Origin: Catenulispora sp. GP43 | GTDB taxonomy: Bacteria > Actinomycetota > Actinomycetes > Streptomycetales > Catenulisporaceae | Assembly (NCBI RefSeq): GCF_041260665.1 | Contig: NZ_JBGCCT010000011.1 | Span: 248,001 to 312,000 of the forward strand | Length of the DNA: 64,000 bases | Direction: 5' to 3' | Shown here: piece by piece, positions 33,100 to 42,135 of the stretch | Layout of the letters: the number at the start of each line of letters is the position of its first letter | Position numbering within the stretch: position 1 is the stretch's first letter | Program-made: the position numbers and the translations under genes | The notes under the pieces: generated by a model | Databases searched by the model: none | Told to the model about the DNA's origin: nothing | What the model saw: the letters and a program-made list of their open reading frames with translations, nothing else

Positions 33100-34235
33100 G
33101 TGCTTACGAGGCGGCGAACAACGGGTTCGGCGACGAGGGCTTCACGCCGTCGGGCGGGAGCGCCTGGTTCGGCGGGCAGGCAAGCGCGCCGGTGAACGAC
33201 GGCTCCGGTTTCGGCGACTCCGGTTTCGACGGCTCCGGTTTCGGCGAGGCGCCCGGCACGGGCTTCGCAGATCCCGGATTCGCCGACGGCGGCTACGCCA
33301 ACGGCGGCGGCTTCGCAGACCTGCCCGGCCGCCCGGCCGCCGCCTCGAACGGCACCGCCTTCGCAGGCCACGGCTTCACCGACGGCGACGGCTTCCCGGA
33401 GCACTCCGACCTGCCCAGCCGCCCGGCCATCGGCACGAACGGCGCCGGCTCGAACGGCCTGGCCTACGCGGATCTCGGCTTCCCCGACATCCCCGCCCGC
33501 CCCACGTTCGCCGCCCCGCCCGCCACCGGCGCCCCCGATCCCGCCAGCAGCAGCGCCCTGCTCCCGGCCCTGGCCAACCCCGGCCCGCCGCGCCCCGGCC
33601 CGGCCGCCGACGTCCTGCGCCTGGTCGCCGTCACCGCGGGCCTGGGCCAGCCCTCGACCGCGCGCATCCTGGCCGACCGGCTGGCCGAGGCGGCGCGCGC
33701 CCGGCTCGGCGAGCGCGGGCGCCAGGTGCTGGTGGAGGTCCTGGAGCTGCGCGATCTGGCGCTGGACATCGCCGGCGCGATGGTCGCCGGCTTCCCCGGC
33801 GCCAAGCTGCGCGCCGCGCTGGACGCCGTGGAGGGCGCCGACGGCCTGATCGCCGTCAGCCCCATCTACACCGCCAGCTACAGCGGCCTGTTCAAGTCCT
33901 TCTTCGACGTCCTGGACAAGGACGCGCTCACCGGCAAGCCGACGCTGATAGCGGCCACCGGCGGCACCGCCCGCCACTCGCTGGCGCTGGATCACGCGCT
34001 GCGCCCGATGTTCGCCTACCTGCGTGCCTTCATCGTCCCGACCGCGGTGTTCGCCGCCTCGGAGGACTGGGCCTCGGCCGGGGAGGGCGCGCTGTTCGAG
34101 CGCATCGAGCGGGCCGGCGGCGAACTGGCCGGCCTGATGGCCGGCCAGCCGGCCGCCGCCCGCCGGCGCCGCGACGAGTTCGAGGACGTCGTGCCCTTCG
34201 AGCAGCGGATGGCGGCGCTCAGGTCCGGGATCTGA
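33096..34235 (+). CDS. CE1759-type FMN reductase with a Gly/Phe-rich N-terminal extension
   Basis: 379 residues. The reductase domain (about 165-375: LRLVAVTAGLGQPSTARILA, ISPIYTASYSGLFKSFFDVL-like motif, LIAATGGTARHSLALDHALR) is a flavodoxin-fold NADPH-FMN reductase that should supply FMNH2 to the LLM partner. The preceding ~165 residues are low complexity: repeated GF/GS/GD units (DGSGFGDSGFDGSGFGEAPG), then Asn/Gly/Pro-rich linkers. Typical family members are about 210 residues, so this extension is unusual. The gene overlaps the LLM gene by 4 nt (GTGA). Confidence 0.88.
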   Translation: MSAYEAANNGFGDEGFTPSGGSAWFGGQASAPVNDGSGFGDSGFDGSGFGEAPGTGFADPGFADGGYANGGGFADLPGRPAAASNGTAFAGHGFTDGDGFPEHSDLPSRPAIGTNGAGSNGLAYADLGFPDIPARPTFAAPPATGAPDPASSSALLPALANPGPPRPGPAADVLRLVAVTAGLGQPSTARILADRLAEAARARLGERGRQVLVEVLELRDLALDIAGAMVAGFPGAKLRAALDAVEGADGLIAVSPIYTASYSGLFKSFFDVLDKDALTGKPTLIAATGGTARHSLALDHALRPMFAYLRAFIVPTAVFAASEDWASAGEGALFERIERAGGELAGLMAGQPAAARRRRDEFEDVVPFEQRMAALRSGI

Positions 34236-34244
34236 GATATCCCC

Positions 34245-35264
34245 TCACAACCGGGCCTTCCCCTCCAGCTTCGGCCACGTCAGCACCGCCGACCCCCACG
34301 CCAGCCCGGCGCCGATCGAGGTCAGCAGCACCCGCTGCCCGGCGGCCAGCCGGCCGGCGTCGTGCGCGTCGGCCAGCGCCAGCGGGATCGACGCCGCGAC
34401 CGTGTTCCCCACGTCCTGGATGTTCGCGACCACGCGCTCCGCGCCGATCCCCAGCCGCTCGGCGACGCGGTGGATGATCCGGATGTTCGCCTGGTGCGGC
34501 ACGAACCGCCGTACCGAGTCCGCCTCCCACTCGGCCTTGGCCAGCACCCGCCGGGAGGACTCCGTCATCTCCCGCACCGCCCGCTGGAACACCGCCGGCC
34601 CGTCCATGACCAAATACGGCCGCTGATTCGCCACCGGCATCCCCAGCCGGTCCCGCGCCCCGCCCGCCGGCACCTCCACGGCCGCCACCTGCGACCCGTC
34701 GCTGCCCAGATCGAACGCCCGCACCGCGCCGGGCTCGTCCGGCGTCCCGACCCGCAGCACCAGCGCTCCGGCGCCGTCGCCGAAGATCGCGGCGGTGAGC
34801 CGGTCCCCCGGGTCCACCAAGGTGGTGAACACGTCCGCGCCGATCACCAGCACCCGGTCGGCCATGTGCCCCCGGATCAGCGCGCTCCCCGTGGCCAGGG
34901 CGTGCACGAATCCCGCGCACACCGCGTTGACGTCGAACGCCGCGGTCCCGGTGTACCCCAGCCGCGAGGCCACCTCCGGCGCCGACGCCGGGCATAATCG
35001 GTCCGGGGTCGTGGTGGCCAGCAGCACCACGTCGAGCTCGCCGACCCCGGCCCCGGTGTCGGCCATCTCCAGCGCCCGGGCCCCGGCCTCCACCGCCAGG
35101 TCGACCGTGGACATCCCGTCGGCGACGTGGCGCCGGGCGATGCCGAGCCGCTCCCTGATCCACGCGTCGGACGTCGCCAACCGTGAGCTGAGTTCGATGT
35201 TGTCGACGGAGCGGGGCGGGACGCACCCGCCCACTCCCTGGACGACTGCCGCGCGTGTGGTCAC
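34245..35264 (-). CDS. 3-oxoacyl-ACP synthase III (FabH-like)
   Basis: 339 residues with a complete KAS III triad: Cys116 in DVNAVCAGF, His257 in FVPHQANIRI, Asn287 in VGNTVAASIP, plus IFGDGAGALVL. It condenses acyl-CoA with malonyl-ACP. No fabD/acpP/fabF genes are near, so it is a stand-alone copy, perhaps for branched starters or secondary metabolism, not the fab-operon enzyme. GTG 35264 starts MTTRAAVVQGVGGCVP. It converges on the reductase gene with a 9-bp gap. Confidence 0.9.
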   Translation of the reverse strand: MTTRAAVVQGVGGCVPPRSVDNIELSSRLATSDAWIRERLGIARRHVADGMSTVDLAVEAGARALEMADTGAGVGELDVVLLATTTPDRLCPASAPEVASRLGYTGTAAFDVNAVCAGFVHALATGSALIRGHMADRVLVIGADVFTTLVDPGDRLTAAIFGDGAGALVLRVGTPDEPGAVRAFDLGSDGSQVAAVEVPAGGARDRLGMPVANQRPYLVMDGPAVFQRAVREMTESSRRVLAKAEWEADSVRRFVPHQANIRIIHRVAERLGIGAERVVANIQDVGNTVAASIPLALADAHDAGRLAAGQRVLLTSIGAGLAWGSAVLTWPKLEGKARL

Positions 35265-35367
35265 GCGGTCGATTGTCCGTCGGGCGAACAGGACTCACAT
35301 AGGACTTTCGCGGCCAATTCACCCGTAAGGTGCATAACCGGCTTGTTTCCGCCAGGTTCGCCATCCC

Positions 35368-37284
35368 ATGGTGCTCACCATGGACTCCCCATGGATCTTC
35401 ACCGCCTTCCGCGCCCCCGCCGATCCGGGCGCGGCCCCCGAGGCCCTTCAGGAGGTACGGCATCTGCGCGCCCGCATCCTGTTCGACCAGGGCCGGCGGC
35501 CGGCCTTCGGCAGCCATGCCGGCGACCACCCCGACGCCCAGCCGCAGGACCACGGCGCCTGGCACTTCGCGGCCCGGCGCGGCCACGACGGCGTGCACGG
35601 CCCCCCGCTGGGGTATGTCCGGCTCCTGACACCCGCGAGCGCTTCCCTTTACCAGTCCAGGGAATTCCTGGGGGGCGACCGCTATGACGAAGTCCTGCGC
35701 ACCGAGGGCCTGGCCCCCGGGACAGTGTTCGAACACAGCCGGCTGGTCGTCGAGCACCGGGCCCGCAAGCTGGGCCTGGGCCTGCACCTGAACGCGCTGG
35801 CCGTGGCCGCCGCGCACGAACTCGGCGCCGCGGCGATGATCGGCACCTCCGGCACCGCCGAAGGCCAGGACCGCTTCCACGCCCGCTTCGGCTTCCACCC
35901 GGTCCCCGGCACCCGGCGCTACGCCGAGCAGTACACCGAGGACGTCGTCATCCTGCTGCACCGGTCCGCCGAGGGCGCCGGCGAGCACACCGCCCTGGTC
36001 GACGACTACCGGCTGCTGTTCCGCTACGACCTGATGGACCAGGGCTGCCCCGCCGAGCCGGCCCGCACCGGACAAGGACCCTCATTCACCGTCCCGCGCC
36101 GCGGACCGGTCTGGCGCGACGCCCCGCCGCGCCGCCTCACCGCGATCGGCCCGGCGGACCCGCACCGCTGGAAGCCGGTCCTGTTCGAGCCGGCCCGGCA
36201 CGACGACCGGGTGGCGATGGGCTCGCTGCTGGATACCGGCGCGGTCCGCGAGGTCGCCGACACCATCGAGGACCAGTTGGAGGAGCTGATCCGGGCCCGG
36301 GACCCCGGGCACGTCCCGGACCCCGACGCGCTGGCCGCGGCCCGCCGGGACCAGCTGGCCGGCGCCCGGCCCTGGGAATACGGCACCTGGGCCTGGTACC
36401 CGTGGTCCGGCCGCCTGGTGCACGTCCTGCCGCGCGAGGAGTTCCGGCTGGTCCGCACCGACCGCAACCGCGGCAAGATCGACCGGCCCGAGCAGCGCCG
36501 GCTGCTGGACAAGCGGATCGGCGTCATCGGCCTGTCGGTCGGCAACAGCGCCGCCCTGACCCTGGCCCAGGAAGGCGTCGCGGGGGCCTTCAAACTGGCC
36601 GACTTCGACACCCTGAGCGTGTCCAACCTCAACCGGCTGCGCGCCGGCCTGCACCAGATCGGGGTGAACAAGGCCGTGATCGCGGCCCGGCAGATGTTCG
36701 AGATCGACCCGTATCTGGACATCGAGATCTTCCCCGCCGGCCTGACCGAGGACACGGTGAAGGAGTTCTTCCTGGGCGGCCATGGTCCGATCGACCTGCT
36801 CGTCGAGGAATGCGACACCCCGTGGGTGAAGCTCGCCGCCCGCGAGGCCGCCCGGGACCTGGGCGTGCCGGTGGTGATGGACGCCAACGACCGCGGCCTG
36901 CTGGACGTCGAGCGCTTCGACCGCGAGCCGCACCGGCCGCTGTTGCACGGCCGGCTGGGGCGGCTCGGCCCCGACGACTGCCTGAACCTGACCTTCGACG
37001 AGCGCGTGGAGCTGATCCTGGCCATGGTGGACGCCGACCGGATCTCCCCGGCGCTGGCCGCGAGCATCCCGAAGATCGGCCGCACGCTGAGCAGCTGGCC
37101 GCAGCTCGCCTCCGGGGTGGCGCTCGGGGGCGCGCTGGTCACCGAGGCCGCCCGGCGGATCCTGCTCGGCGGTCCCTGTGCGTCCGGCCGGTTCTACGTC
37201 GATCTGGAGAAGCTGATCGCGCCGGACCGGGATGTGTCGGGCGACGCTGCTCAGGCAGCCGTCAGCTTGCCCAGCGCCCCGTAG
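35368..37284 (+). CDS. Rv1355c-like protein: acyltransferase-like domain fused to ThiF/E1 domain
   Basis: 638 residues. N-terminal ~215 residues resemble a GNAT/autoinducer-synthase fold (FEHSRLVVEHRARKLGLGLH, MIGTSGTAEGQDRFHARFGF). The middle (about 300-380) is unrecognised. The C-terminal ~390-620 is a ThiF/MoeB/E1 adenylation domain: IGVIGLSVGNSAALTLAQEG nucleotide loop, LADFDTLSVSNLNRLRAG, and VMDANDRGLLDVERFDR. Such proteins occur in mycobacteria and streptomycetes, where a nitroreductase-like domain often follows; it is missing here. ATG 35368 or 35380 may be the start. The 3' end overlaps the convergent methyltransferase by 34 bp. Confidence 0.82.
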   Translation: MVLTMDSPWIFTAFRAPADPGAAPEALQEVRHLRARILFDQGRRPAFGSHAGDHPDAQPQDHGAWHFAARRGHDGVHGPPLGYVRLLTPASASLYQSREFLGGDRYDEVLRTEGLAPGTVFEHSRLVVEHRARKLGLGLHLNALAVAAAHELGAAAMIGTSGTAEGQDRFHARFGFHPVPGTRRYAEQYTEDVVILLHRSAEGAGEHTALVDDYRLLFRYDLMDQGCPAEPARTGQGPSFTVPRRGPVWRDAPPRRLTAIGPADPHRWKPVLFEPARHDDRVAMGSLLDTGAVREVADTIEDQLEELIRARDPGHVPDPDALAAARRDQLAGARPWEYGTWAWYPWSGRLVHVLPREEFRLVRTDRNRGKIDRPEQRRLLDKRIGVIGLSVGNSAALTLAQEGVAGAFKLADFDTLSVSNLNRLRAGLHQIGVNKAVIAARQMFEIDPYLDIEIFPAGLTEDTVKEFFLGGHGPIDLLVEECDTPWVKLAAREAARDLGVPVVMDANDRGLLDVERFDREPHRPLLHGRLGRLGPDDCLNLTFDERVELILAMVDADRISPALAASIPKIGRTLSSWPQLASGVALGGALVTEAARRILLGGPCASGRFYVDLEKLIAPDRDVSGDAAQAAVSLPSAP

Positions 37285-38102
37285 AACCAGACGTTCTCCG
37301 CGCCGACGGCGTCCTCGGCCTTGTCGGGACGCCAGGCCGGCAGGTTCACGATGCCCGGGTCGACGATGCGGAAGCCCTCGAAGAACCCGGCGATCTGCTC
37401 GCGCGTGCGCGGCGAGGGGTTCTTCATCACCGCCTGGTACTGGCTCTGGACGCTGCGGACCAGATCGCCGGTGGCACCGTCGATCGTGGCGTGCGTCAGC
37501 GCCAGGTAGCTGCCCGGCGCCAACATCCGCCGATAGGTCTGCAGGACGCCGGCCGGATCGTCGGCGTCGTCCACGAAGTGCCAGGCGGCCAGGGCCGTGA
37601 GCCCCACCGGCTTGTCGAAGTCGATCAGCGACTTGACGGTGGGGTCGCCCAGCACCCGCTCGGCGTCGACCATGTCGGCCAGCACCGCGCCGGCGTTGTC
37701 GTTCCCGCGCAGGATGTAGTTGCTGTGGCTCACCGCGGGCGGGTCGTTGTCGATGTAGACGACCCGCGCGGCCGGGTCCACGGCGTGCGCGAGTTCGTGC
37801 ACGTAGCTCTGGGTCGGGATCCCGCTGCCCAGGTCCAGGAACTGCCGGACGCCGTCGTCCAGCATCACCCTGATGGCCCGGGCCAGGAAGAGGCGGTTCT
37901 GCTGCAGGATCATGCGGCCGTTGGGCTCGATGGCCAGCAGCTGCCGCCCGAAGTCCCGGTCGGGGGCGAAGTTGTGCTTGCCGCCGAGCAGGAAGTCGTA
38001 CAGCCGCGCGACGCTGAACACGTCGGTGTCGATGTTCGACGGGAGGTCGTCGAAGATCGCGTCCACGTCGGTGCCGGCGGGCGCTCCGGTCGGGTCGGTC
38101 AT
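37251..38102 (-). CDS. SAV2177-type SAM-dependent methyltransferase (DUF574)
   Basis: 283 residues. MTDPTGAPAGTDVDAIFDDL precedes the family motifs ARLYDFLLGGKHNFAPDR, FLDLGSGIPTQ (SAM site), VVYIDNDPPAVSHS and HFVDDADDPAGVL. Streptomycetes carry many such methyltransferases paired with XRE/TPR regulators, as here; substrates remain unknown. ATG 38102 has AAGGAG 10 nt upstream. The C-terminal 10 codons overlap the convergent ThiF-fusion gene. Confidence 0.9.
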   Translation of the reverse strand: MTDPTGAPAGTDVDAIFDDLPSNIDTDVFSVARLYDFLLGGKHNFAPDRDFGRQLLAIEPNGRMILQQNRLFLARAIRVMLDDGVRQFLDLGSGIPTQSYVHELAHAVDPAARVVYIDNDPPAVSHSNYILRGNDNAGAVLADMVDAERVLGDPTVKSLIDFDKPVGLTALAAWHFVDDADDPAGVLQTYRRMLAPGSYLALTHATIDGATGDLVRSVQSQYQAVMKNPSPRTREQIAGFFEGFRIVDPGIVNLPAWRPDKAEDAVGAENVWFYGALGKLTAA

Positions 38103-38223
38103 CGTCTTCGTGCTCCTTGGGGAAGTCGGAGGGCCGGTGCGGCGCCGGCAGAGCGGCAAATCGCCGCAACCCACCATCTAGGCTTGCACTTTTCCCTGGC
38201 CGGCCGCTGCCGTTTCGCGGCCT

Positions 38224-39885
38224 TTATAAGACCTCTTCCACAGAATTCCTCGGCCCGGTGCCGTTGCCGGCGGCGCCGCGCTGCTTGCTGTACCGGTCCA
38301 ACCGCACGTCAAGCGCCTGCACGACGGTCTCGCCGTCGTACGGTCGCAGCTGCGAGCGGGCCCGGTTCATCTCGGTCGTGAGTCGCACCGACCCGGCGAG
38401 GGTGGCCATCCGCGCCGCCTCGGCCAGCGCCGCGCACGCCGCCGGCACGTCGCCGAACTGCACCTGGGCCTGAGCCCGCCGGGCCAGCGCCATCGCGTTG
38501 TTGTGCAGGTAGGCCGGGTTGAACCGCTGCTGCGCCAGGGCCCCGGCGTCGGCGGCCTCCACGGGGTGCCCCAGAAGCAGGTGGCACTCGCTCTCCCGGG
38601 CCCAGTAGAACGACGGGCCGTAGAACCCCCAGCGCTCGGCGGCCGGCTCGGCCCAGTCGATGCGCTGCATCTGCCGCCGCTCGCGCTCCAGGGCCGCCAG
38701 GCTCCGGGCGCCCTGGCCGGCCGAGGCGTAGACCCGGGCGGTCATGTCGGCGGCGTAGGCCTTGGCCCGGCGGCTGGGGCTGCGCTTGGCCGCCTCCTCG
38801 GCGGCCTGGGCGTGATCGATGGCGGTCTGGTGGTCGCCGGCGGACATGCTCAGGTGCGCCTGCGCGGCCAGGACGTTCGCCGCCAGCTCGTAGTCGTCGG
38901 CCTGGTAGGCGGCCTTGCGCGCGTCGTCGTAGTAGAACCGGGCCGCCTCGTCCTGGCCCATGTTGAACATCATCCAGCCGAGCAGGTGCGCCAGGTCGCC
39001 GTAGACGACCCAGGCCTGGCCGGTGAGCCCGGGAGGGGCGTCCTTGACCACGGCCTCCATCATCGCGCGGACCGCGAGCCCGGTCTGGACCGTCGCGGAC
39101 GGCCCCAGGGCGGCGTTCTGCTGGCGCAGGCCGCCGACGATCAGCCCGGTGTTCTCCACCATGGCCGGGTCCACCCGGCCGGCCGGGGTCGGCAGCACCG
39201 CCTCGCCGGCCAGCGGCGCGGCCGCGGCGACCGCGAACAGGCTGCTGAGATTCAGCAGCGCCGAGCGCCGGGACAGGCTGTTGCCGCCGTCCGGCGGCTC
39301 CATCAGGGAGCTGATGTCAGCGGCGGTGGACATCGAGGACAACAGCTCGCCGGGGTTCGCGCCGAGGTCGTCGTACACCGGCTTGACCGGGGGCGCGCCG
39401 AAGTACGGGTCGAACCGCACCTCGGGGTTCGGCGCCGCAGCCGCAAGTGCGTACGGCTGCGGGGCCTGGCGGGGCGGCGGCAGCAGCCCGCCGGCCGGAC
39501 CCGGCTCGCGGATCTGGCTGAACACCGGCCGCTTCTTGGCGCCGTAGTCGTCCAGATCGGACAGCAGGTCCGCGACGCTGCACTCGTACAGCTGCGCCAT
39601 CCGGTCCAGGACCTCCAGCGACGGCGCGTAGCCGGTGGAGCTGGGCCAGGCCTCCCAGTAGGAGAAGTTCTTGAAGGTCTTCGGGTCGTCCGGCCAACGC
39701 CGGTTCCACCGCTCCGCGGCCTCCGGCTGGGTCCAGCCGCGGGCCTGGCGCAGCGCGACACGCGCGTTGACGTGGAACCGTTTCTGGAACTCCCGGCCGA
39801 TGTCGGCCCAGGACTTGTCGGCGGCCCGCAGCTGCTCGGCCATCTGGGCCTGGATCTGCTTCAGGCTCCTGGGTTTCCTGCTCAT
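38224..39885 (-). CDS. XRE-type regulator with TPR-like C-terminal part
   Basis: 553 residues. The N-terminal HTH region (about 20-110: ARVALRQARGWTQPEAAERW, ALEVLDRMAQLYECSVADLL-like) is followed by a linker and a hydrophobic ALFAVAAAAPLAGEA segment near 220-240. Ala-rich helical TPR-like repeats run to the end (ANVLAAQAHLSMSAGDHQTA, AYADMTARVYASAGQGARS). Such proteins accompany DUF574 methyltransferase genes in streptomycetes. ATG 39885 is used; an in-frame GTG at 39921 would add 12 Arg-rich residues. Confidence 0.85.
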   Translation of the reverse strand: MSRKPRSLKQIQAQMAEQLRAADKSWADIGREFQKRFHVNARVALRQARGWTQPEAAERWNRRWPDDPKTFKNFSYWEAWPSSTGYAPSLEVLDRMAQLYECSVADLLSDLDDYGAKKRPVFSQIREPGPAGGLLPPPRQAPQPYALAAAAPNPEVRFDPYFGAPPVKPVYDDLGANPGELLSSMSTAADISSLMEPPDGGNSLSRRSALLNLSSLFAVAAAAPLAGEAVLPTPAGRVDPAMVENTGLIVGGLRQQNAALGPSATVQTGLAVRAMMEAVVKDAPPGLTGQAWVVYGDLAHLLGWMMFNMGQDEAARFYYDDARKAAYQADDYELAANVLAAQAHLSMSAGDHQTAIDHAQAAEEAAKRSPSRRAKAYAADMTARVYASAGQGARSLAALERERRQMQRIDWAEPAAERWGFYGPSFYWARESECHLLLGHPVEAADAGALAQQRFNPAYLHNNAMALARRAQAQVQFGDVPAACAALAEAARMATLAGSVRLTTEMNRARSQLRPYDGETVVQALDVRLDRYSKQRGAAGNGTGPRNSVEEVL

Positions 39886-40036
39886 CCTCTGGCGATCCCT
39901 GCCTCGGCGGGCGGCCCTCACCGTCCGGACCCGTCACGCTTTCCGTACCTCGAATGTGACGCGCCGCCACGCCCGCCACGGGACCGGACCCTTTTCCTCC
40001 CAGCCTCGCCGGGAGAAAATGTCGGTTGCCGCATTG

Positions 40037-40062
40037 TCCCATCGCCCAGCGCGATGATGGGA
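40037..40062. promoter_or_regulatory. nested inverted repeat upstream of small ORF
   Basis: TCCCATC (40037-40043) and GATGGGA (40056-40062) flank a smaller ATCGC-ccagc-GCGAT repeat. It lies in the 218-bp divergent gap (39886-40103) between the XRE regulator and a 79-residue ORF; possible operator or leader hairpin. Nothing else was recognised in this gap. Confidence 0.4.
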
Positions 40063-40103
40063 GCAGTCGCAGTAACCGTAGGCGGACTTCAGGAGGACTC
40101 GCC

Positions 40104-40343
40104 GTGCGAACGACTCAGGAGTCGGAGAACTGGGCGGTCGAGTTCATCCGGACCGACGGGGAGAAGCAGTCGCTCTCCGTCGAGGACGGGTTCACCTCCC
40201 GCGGAGACGCCGAATACTACGGCCAGTGCACGTGGTCCTCGCCCGGCGGGCGGGGCATCGAGCTGGTGCGGGTGCGGCAGCTGCCGCGCGGCCCGTGGAT
40301 GCCGGTGGCGCCGGCGTCGGTATGCGGGGGGATCCGCCTATAG
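40104..40343 (+). CDS. small uncharacterised protein
   Basis: 79 residues (MRTTQESENWAVEFIRTDGE..., ending PASVCGGIRL), with a compact hydrophilic composition, many aromatic residues and no signal peptide. GTG 40104 is supported by AGGAGGA 7 nt upstream, and an intrinsic terminator follows at 40409-40456, so it forms a single-gene transcript. No family was recognised. Confidence 0.65.
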   Translation: MRTTQESENWAVEFIRTDGEKQSLSVEDGFTSRGDAEYYGQCTWSSPGGRGIELVRVRQLPRGPWMPVAPASVCGGIRL

Positions 40344-40408
40344 CGCTGTGCGCCTTCCGGGGGGATACCGGTGTGCGTCCGCAGTCCGCACGCCGGTTCG
40401 GGGATCCC

Positions 40409-40456
40409 AGCCCGTCCGGGCGGTTTCGTGATCGAGCCGGCCCGGACGGGCTTTTT
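40409..40456 (+). terminator. rho-independent terminator
   Basis: AGCCCGTCCGGGC (40409-40421), 18-nt loop, GCCCGGACGGGCT (40440-40452), T-run to 40456. Terminates the small ORF at 40104-40343; the 3' end of the oppositely oriented beta-helix gene lies 84 bp further on. Confidence 0.85.
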
Positions 40457-40539
40457 GGCGCCCTGACGGTGACAGAGCCGCCGCGCTCCCCAAGCCCAGG
40501 GAGCGCGACGGCCGTCAGAACCCTATATCGAACGAGACC

Positions 40540-42087
40540 CTATTTCCCCCGCTCAGCCAGCTGCTCGGCGTACAGACTCGTCGGCAGCACATGCGACCCG
40601 GCCGACTCGACCTGCCCGTCGCTCCCGGCCGCCAACGCGCCGGTGCACCCGACGGCCCAGTTGTGCGCGGTCGGCGGCTCCATGAGCGTCAGGCCGGTGG
40701 TCCCGCAGTTCCACGCGGTGCTGTTGGCGTCCCCCCAGCCGTGGCCGGAGCCCTCGCTGCCGTAGTCCTCCATGTTCAGCGAGCCCTGCAGGACGACGTC
40801 GTCGTACAGCGTGCCGCCGCCCCAGCGCTGATGGCCGCCGGAGTCGAAGGACGCCGAGTACGACGAGGGGATGAGCGTGGCCGTGCAGTCCGAATACACG
40901 TTGGGGCCGGACTGCCGCTGCTCGGTCTCGAAGGCGTGCACCTTCGAAGCGGTCACCTCGCAGTCCTGGATCAGGTTCTCCTGGCCCGACAGGGTGTAGC
41001 CGTTGGAGCGGGCCGAGGTGCCGGTCGTCACCATGTCCAGCGAACCGGTGTGCAGCACGGAGACCCGGCGGCTGGCGGCGGTGAGGCCGGCGGCGCCGTT
41101 CTGCCCGAAGTGCCAGCCGAAGACGTTGTCGACCCACGAGTCCTGCACCGCGTCGACCATCGCGAACTGCGAGTCGTAGAAGTCGGTGGCGTACTTCGGG
41201 TCGGTCGTCATCGCCTGGCCGTCGGCGGTCAGGTTCTCCAGGCCGACGTGGTCGATGCGCGGGAACGTGTACCTGTACACGAGCGCCTGCGTGTACTGCT
41301 TCTCCAACGCGGTGGTCAGCGGGGCGTCGATGGTGATCCGGTTGCCGGAGACCGCGGTGATCGTGCGCTCCGAGCGCAGGCTCCAGTTCGGCTTCCAGTC
41401 GCTCTGCATGCCGAGCGCGTCGATCCAGGCCTGCGTGGTCGGCCGTTCCACGACGACCTGGTCGCCGGCCTTCAGGCCGGAGGCGTCGTCCAGCGTGAGC
41501 GAGGTGCCGCCGACCGGGACGTAGGTGTCGGTGACCTTGGCCTGGGCCCCGACGACCGCGTAGGCCGCGGTCGAGCCGATGGTGACGAGGGTGCGCGCGG
41601 TCGCGCCGATGGCGACCAGGGTGGTGGCCGCGGCGTTCGTCGACGCGCCGCGCAGCACCACACCGCTTGCCGTGATGTGCAGCGAGCCGGCCAGCCGGAA
41701 CGTGCCGGCGGCCAGTTGCACAGCGCCGCGGAAGCCCTGGGCGTTCAGCGGAAGCGCGGACACCTTGTCGATGGCCGCCTGGATGCTCTTGGTGTCGTCG
41801 CCGCCGGTGGGCTTGACCGAGTCCTTCGTCGCCACGCTCGGGATGGCGACGCCGCCGCCTTCGTAGCCGGCGGAGGAGTAGTCGGGGATCCGGTTGCCCT
41901 GGGCGTCGTGGCCGTAGCTCAGCTTGCCGCCGGCGAAGGAGATCCAGGAGCCGGTGAGGCCGGGCTGCGTCGCGGGCTTCGCGGGCGCCGCGTCGGCGAA
42001 CTGTGCGACGGCGACACCGGTGCCGAGCACGACCGCGGCGATGGGTATGGCGAGACGATGGCGTCGGAGGAAGTCCAGCGGGGTCAT
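40540..42087 (-). CDS. secreted right-handed beta-helix protein (pectate-lyase-like)
   Basis: 515 residues. A signal peptide (RRHRLAIPIAAVVLGTGVAV, cleavage after ADAAPA) precedes repeated short beta strands and Asn/Gly/Ala turns typical of parallel beta-helices (VVLRGASTNAAATTLVAIG, HVGLENLTADGQAM, NVFGWHFGQNG, ENLIQDCEVTAS). The start resembles the glycoside-hydrolase-28/pectate-lyase superfamily (IQAAIDKVSALPLNAQG). Probably extracellular carbohydrate binding or cleavage; catalytic residues could not be assigned. Confidence 0.8.
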   Translation of the reverse strand: MTPLDFLRRHRLAIPIAAVVLGTGVAVAQFADAAPAKPATQPGLTGSWISFAGGKLSYGHDAQGNRIPDYSSAGYEGGGVAIPSVATKDSVKPTGGDDTKSIQAAIDKVSALPLNAQGFRGAVQLAAGTFRLAGSLHITASGVVLRGASTNAAATTLVAIGATARTLVTIGSTAAYAVVGAQAKVTDTYVPVGGTSLTLDDASGLKAGDQVVVERPTTQAWIDALGMQSDWKPNWSLRSERTITAVSGNRITIDAPLTTALEKQYTQALVYRYTFPRIDHVGLENLTADGQAMTTDPKYATDFYDSQFAMVDAVQDSWVDNVFGWHFGQNGAAGLTAASRRVSVLHTGSLDMVTTGTSARSNGYTLSGQENLIQDCEVTASKVHAFETEQRQSGPNVYSDCTATLIPSSYSASFDSGGHQRWGGGTLYDDVVLQGSLNMEDYGSEGSGHGWGDANSTAWNCGTTGLTLMEPPTAHNWAVGCTGALAAGSDGQVESAGSHVLPTSLYAEQLAERGK

Positions 42088-42135
42088 GGGTTCGCAGTGT
42101 GACTGTTCACGGCGTAAGACCGCGGTAAAGAACCC

